Positions 61,408 to 64,000 of a DNA stretch of 64,000 bases are shown in pieces (the first letter of the stretch is position 1; every line of letters begins with the position of its first letter). Source of the stretch: an uncultured Pelagibacteraceae bacterium (GTDB lineage Bacteria; Pseudomonadota; Alphaproteobacteria; Pelagibacterales; Pelagibacteraceae); assembly GCA_902576335.1 (NCBI GenBank), contig CACGVC010000003.1:21001-85000 (forward strand), read 5' to 3'. The position numbers were made by a program, and so were the translations under genes. The notes below the pieces were generated by a model that did not search any database, was not told the origin of the DNA, and was given only the letters and a program-made list of their open reading frames with translations.

Positions 61408-62909
61408 TAAATATTTAAAATAGACTCTACAGCTTTTAATAGTTCTTTTTTATCTGGAACTTTAGAATTTCCAAAATTTTTTGAATGTAATCCGGCATAT
61501 ATATTTCCTAAAAATGGGACTATTTCATCATCAAATCCTAAATTTACCAAAAAAGAGGTCATAATAAAATAGGCATCTCCACATCCTGTTGTATCAGTTG
61601 GATTTTGATAAAAATTAGGACAGTAAAAAAGTTTATTTTTTTTATTTACAAAAAGACTTCCTCTGTGGCCTAACGTAACTGACATTGGAGATAATCTTTT
61701 TTTAATAATTAAATTTTTAATTTCATTGAAAGAGGTAATTTTTTTTTTAAAATTCAACTGAAATTCCTTTAGATTTATTGATAAGTAAGAAAACTTTTTA
61801 TATTTATCAAAAAGGTTAAATCCATAATTATTAGAATTTGATTGAACATTTAAGTATAGATTATTTCCTTTAAAATATTTTTTAGAAATATTTTCATCTA
61901 TCAACCCGAGTCCAAAATCAAGTAAAAAAACTGGATAATTTCTCTTATAAGATTGAATTTTATTTATAAATTTTTTGTACTGTTTGACTGCAGGTTTAAA
62001 TTCGTTTAAATCATTAACTTGAAAGATCTTGTTATTTCTTACTTTTGTAACAAATCTTGTTTTAATAGGAATTTCAAAATTAATATCTGATGAAACAATA
62101 TTTATTTTTTTACTTATTTTAGATAGTATTTTTCGATTAATATTTTTTTTTTTTGTGGGTAACAAATATAAAATATTTTTTGAGAAATTAGACATCATGT
62201 TTCCAGCAGCGATAGTGCCTCCAGCATGAATATCCTCTTTTATAAAGTTACTTGTAATTATCGGAGACTTGGTAGCTGTACCAATTACGTCTATATATTT
62301 GTAAATATCTAAAATTGGCTCACCAGTTAGTATAATTTTTTTATTATTAATTGAATTAATTGTCTTGGTTATTATTTCATTTGAATATTTTTTATTTATT
62401 TTTTTTAATAATTCTAGTGTATTTTTATCTAATTTACTAAAATGATTATTTAAAATTTTAGTTGAACTATATTTAATACCTTTTGTAAAAAATATTTTAG
62501 TTTTATTTTTTTTACATGCATTTTTTTCTTTAACTAAGTTTTTATCATTTTTTTTATTAATATAATCAGCGCCTTTAATGTAAAAATCTGGTTTAAAAAG
62601 ATTTAATGCTTCTTCCCCAGTTTCAGAGTTTGAAATATATACATAATCAACATATTTGATACTTGATAAAAATTTAGCTCTTTCATTAGATTTAAAAAAT
62701 GGTTGTGACGGCCCTTTATTAATAAAATCATCTGAAGTAATACTTACTAGCAAAATATCACAAATTTTTTTTGCTTCTCTAAAGTGATTTGTATGTCCAA
62801 GGTGTAAAATATCAAATACTCCATGACATAATCCTACAATCTTTTTTTTAAATTTTAATTTAAAATAATTATAGTTTTCTTTTCTAATAATATTTTCTGT
62901 TAAATTCAT
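61407..62909 (-). CDS. HldE-like bifunctional cytidylyltransferase-like/PfkB kinase with swapped domain order
   Basis: The 500-residue protein has a nucleotidyltransferase domain first: GLCHGVFDILHLGHTNHFRE (HxGH at 36-39), NERAKFLSSIKYVDYVYI and IKGADYINK near 115. A PfkB-family kinase domain follows from about 185: GEPILDIYKYIDVIG, AGGTIAAGNMMSN near 230 and the anion-hole DTTGCGDAYF at 439-448. E. coli HldE (RfaE) has the reverse order, kinase first. By function it would phosphorylate and nucleotidylate a heptose-type or related sugar. A split transketolase follows on the same transcript. Confidence 0.85.
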   Translation of the reverse strand: MNLTENIIRKENYNYFKLKFKKKIVGLCHGVFDILHLGHTNHFREAKKICDILLVSITSDDFINKGPSQPFFKSNERAKFLSSIKYVDYVYISNSETGEEALNLFKPDFYIKGADYINKKNDKNLVKEKNACKKNKTKIFFTKGIKYSSTKILNNHFSKLDKNTLELLKKINKKYSNEIITKTINSINNKKIILTGEPILDIYKYIDVIGTATKSPIITSNFIKEDIHAGGTIAAGNMMSNFSKNILYLLPTKKKNINRKILSKISKKINIVSSDINFEIPIKTRFVTKVRNNKIFQVNDLNEFKPAVKQYKKFINKIQSYKRNYPVFLLDFGLGLIDENISKKYFKGNNLYLNVQSNSNNYGFNLFDKYKKFSYLSINLKEFQLNFKKKITSFNEIKNLIIKKRLSPMSVTLGHRGSLFVNKKNKLFYCPNFYQNPTDTTGCGDAYFIMTSFLVNLGFDDEIVPFLGNIYAGLHSKNFGNSKVPDKKELLKAVESILNI

Positions 62910-63087
62910 AAAGATTTATCTAAATAAACATTTTTGATTATTAATTTTTATATACTGATATAATGTTAAATATTTGTTATTAGATAATAAATTATTAACA
63001 AAATACACAATTTGAAATTAATATATATATAAAAATTCTTATTTTTTGTATATTAAATATTTTTTTAATAAAAATTCAAAAAAAAAT

Positions 63088-64000
63088 ATGAATATTATAG
63101 TTTTAGGTGGTTGTGGTTATATTGGTTCAGTTTTGGTAAATGAACTACTAAAACAAAATCATAAAGTTTTAGTTATTGACACTCAATGGTTTGGTAACTA
63201 TTTAAAACCACATAAAAAGCTAAAGATACTTAAAAGCGATATAAGAAATTTAAAAAATATTAAATTCAAAGGATTTGACTCTATAATACATTTGGCAAAT
63301 ATCGCAAATGATCCAGCATCTGAACTTAATCCCAATTTGTCTTGGGAAGTTAATGTTTTATCTACTTATCAAATAATTGAAAAAGCAATAAATGAAGGTG
63401 TAAAGAAATTTATATATTCAAGTTCTGGTAGTGTCTATGGTATTAAAAAAGAGAGAAAAGTTACTGAAAAACTTCCGCCTTTTCCTCTTTCTATTTACAA
63501 CAAAACAAAAATGATTGCTGAAAGAGTTCTTTTAAGTTTCAAAGATAAAATTGATATCCAAATAATACGACCTGCAACAGTTTGTGGACTCTCCTCCCGA
63601 ATGAGGCTGGATGTTTCTGTAAATTTACTATCAATTCAAGCACTAGAAAAAGGTGTGATTACGATTTTAGGTGGCAAACAAAAAAGACCCAACATACATA
63701 TAAGAGATCTAGTTGATGTCTTCATTCATTTCCTCGATAATAAAGTTAAAAATGGAATATATAATGCTGGATTTGAAAATTTAAGTATTTTAAAAATTGG
63801 AAAAACAATTCAAAAAAAAATTGATTGTAAAATACAGATTAAAAAAGATAATGACTCTAGATCATATAATTTAGACTCTACAAAATTATTAAATACGGGT
63901 TTTTTGCCAAAATATTCAATTGTTGACGCAATAGATGAAATCAAGTTGTCGTTTTCAAAAAAAAAATTATATTCTAGACCACAATGGTATTCTGTTAAAT
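63088..64000 (+). CDS. NAD-dependent epimerase/dehydratase, cut by the window edge
   Basis: This plus-strand gene is absent from the track because it has no stop before the window ends; about 304 codons are open. Starting at ATG 63088 it encodes MNIIVLGGCGYIGSVLVNEL, LANIANDPASELN, YSSSGSVYGIKKE (catalytic Ser), SIYNKTKMIAERVL (YxxxK) and IIRPATVCGLSSRMRLDVS. It is an extended SDR like the other nucleotide-sugar enzymes of the island. The 178-base gap to the divergent HldE-like gene must contain promoters for both, but I could not pick boxes with confidence. Confidence 0.85.
   Translation, partial: MNIIVLGGCGYIGSVLVNELLKQNHKVLVIDTQWFGNYLKPHKKLKILKSDIRNLKNIKFKGFDSIIHLANIANDPASELNPNLSWEVNVLSTYQIIEKAINEGVKKFIYSSSGSVYGIKKERKVTEKLPPFPLSIYNKTKMIAERVLLSFKDKIDIQIIRPATVCGLSSRMRLDVSVNLLSIQALEKGVITILGGKQKRPNIHIRDLVDVFIHFLDNKVKNGIYNAGFENLSILKIGKTIQKKIDCKIQIKKDNDSRSYNLDSTKLLNTGFLPKYSIVDAIDEIKLSFSKKKLYSRPQWYSVK

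Larger units (their letters stand above)
21226..64000. other. Surface-polysaccharide genomic island (SAR11 HVR2-like), right end outside the window
   Basis: From the 5S gene to the right edge nearly every gene belongs to surface glycan synthesis: glycosyltransferases, sugar-nucleotide enzymes, lipid-carrier enzymes, flippase, polymerase, ligase and modifiers. The DNA looks even more AT-rich than the flank, with long A or T runs, and genes overlap by a few bases. No transposase, integrase or tRNA attachment site is seen. Position next to an isolated 5S gene matches the published SAR11 hypervariable region 2 between 5S and 16S-23S. The other boundary would be expected beyond 64000. Confidence 0.8.

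Noticed and set aside
21226-64000. Insertion sequence, integrase or CRISPR array in the island
   Set aside because: No transposase, recombinase or regularly spaced direct repeats were seen in any frame.

Overview
This window looks like a chromosomal segment of a SAR11-clade alphaproteobacterium (Candidatus Pelagibacter or a close relative). The evidence is the extreme AT richness, intergenic gaps of only a few bases, Lys/Asn/Ile-rich proteins, and alphaproteobacterial gene orders: tolQRAB-pal, DUF4164-zapA divergent from tkt-gap-pgk-fba-thiE, trcR (DUF1013), and split pntA1/pntA2/pntB beside an aa3-oxidase subunit IV peptide. The name is inferred from reading alone; no database search was run.

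Region 1 (1-7090, minus strand) holds envelope and DNA-maintenance genes: pal (cut by the window edge), tolB, tolA, tolR, tolQ, a RuvC-like resolvase of phage type, yebC, a YmdB-type phosphoesterase, 5-formyl-THF cyclo-ligase, zapA and a DUF4164 coiled-coil gene. ruvA and ruvB are missing from the place they usually occupy.

Region 2 (7142-15423, plus strand) is one long co-directional run of central carbon and translation genes: transketolase, GAPDH, PGK, class I aldolase, thiE, efp, an inositol-monophosphatase family gene, rpmE, trcR, rpsU and initiator tRNA-Met. rpsU seems to start at an ATT codon behind a perfect hairpin and a strong Shine-Dalgarno sequence.

Region 3 (15430-21259, minus strand) holds a transaldolase-family gene, pntB/pntA2/pntA1, a 36-residue oxidase subunit IV, a 41-residue bL36, two sugar-nucleotide epimerases and a solitary 5S rRNA gene with its own likely promoter.

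Region 4 (about 21260 to the right edge) is a surface-polysaccharide island of more than 42 kb that starts right at the isolated 5S gene. This matches the known SAR11 hypervariable region 2 (HVR2), which lies between the 5S gene and the 16S-23S operon. Its parts are: a GT2/reductase/PLP-dehydratase trio; a lipid-linked sugar block (UbiA-type prenyltransferase, DPM-like GT, two multi-pass membrane proteins, SDR, aminotransferase); an export and assembly block (GT2, GT1, Wzy-like, Wzx-like, O-antigen ligase, WecA-like initiator); a GDP-fucose block (gmd, fcl, 4-epimerase, capsule-type GT, GT11 fucosyltransferase) with an ABC exporter; a nonulosonate block (short NeuB, GT2, NeuA); a radical SAM/SPASM gene and a HAD phosphatase; and a right-hand block (nucleotidyltransferase-kinase fusion, SIS isomerase, phosphoethanolamine-transferase-like/GDPD-like fusion, FkbM methyltransferase, split transketolase, domain-swapped HldE-like protein, epimerases) that may build an unusual heptose-like or C2-extended sugar.

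The points most worth checking are the EptA-GDPD fusion, the right-hand sugar block with its domain-swapped HldE, the DegT-family protein whose PLP lysine is histidine, the rpsU ATT start with its hairpin, and the phage-type RuvC in the yebC-tolQ interval.
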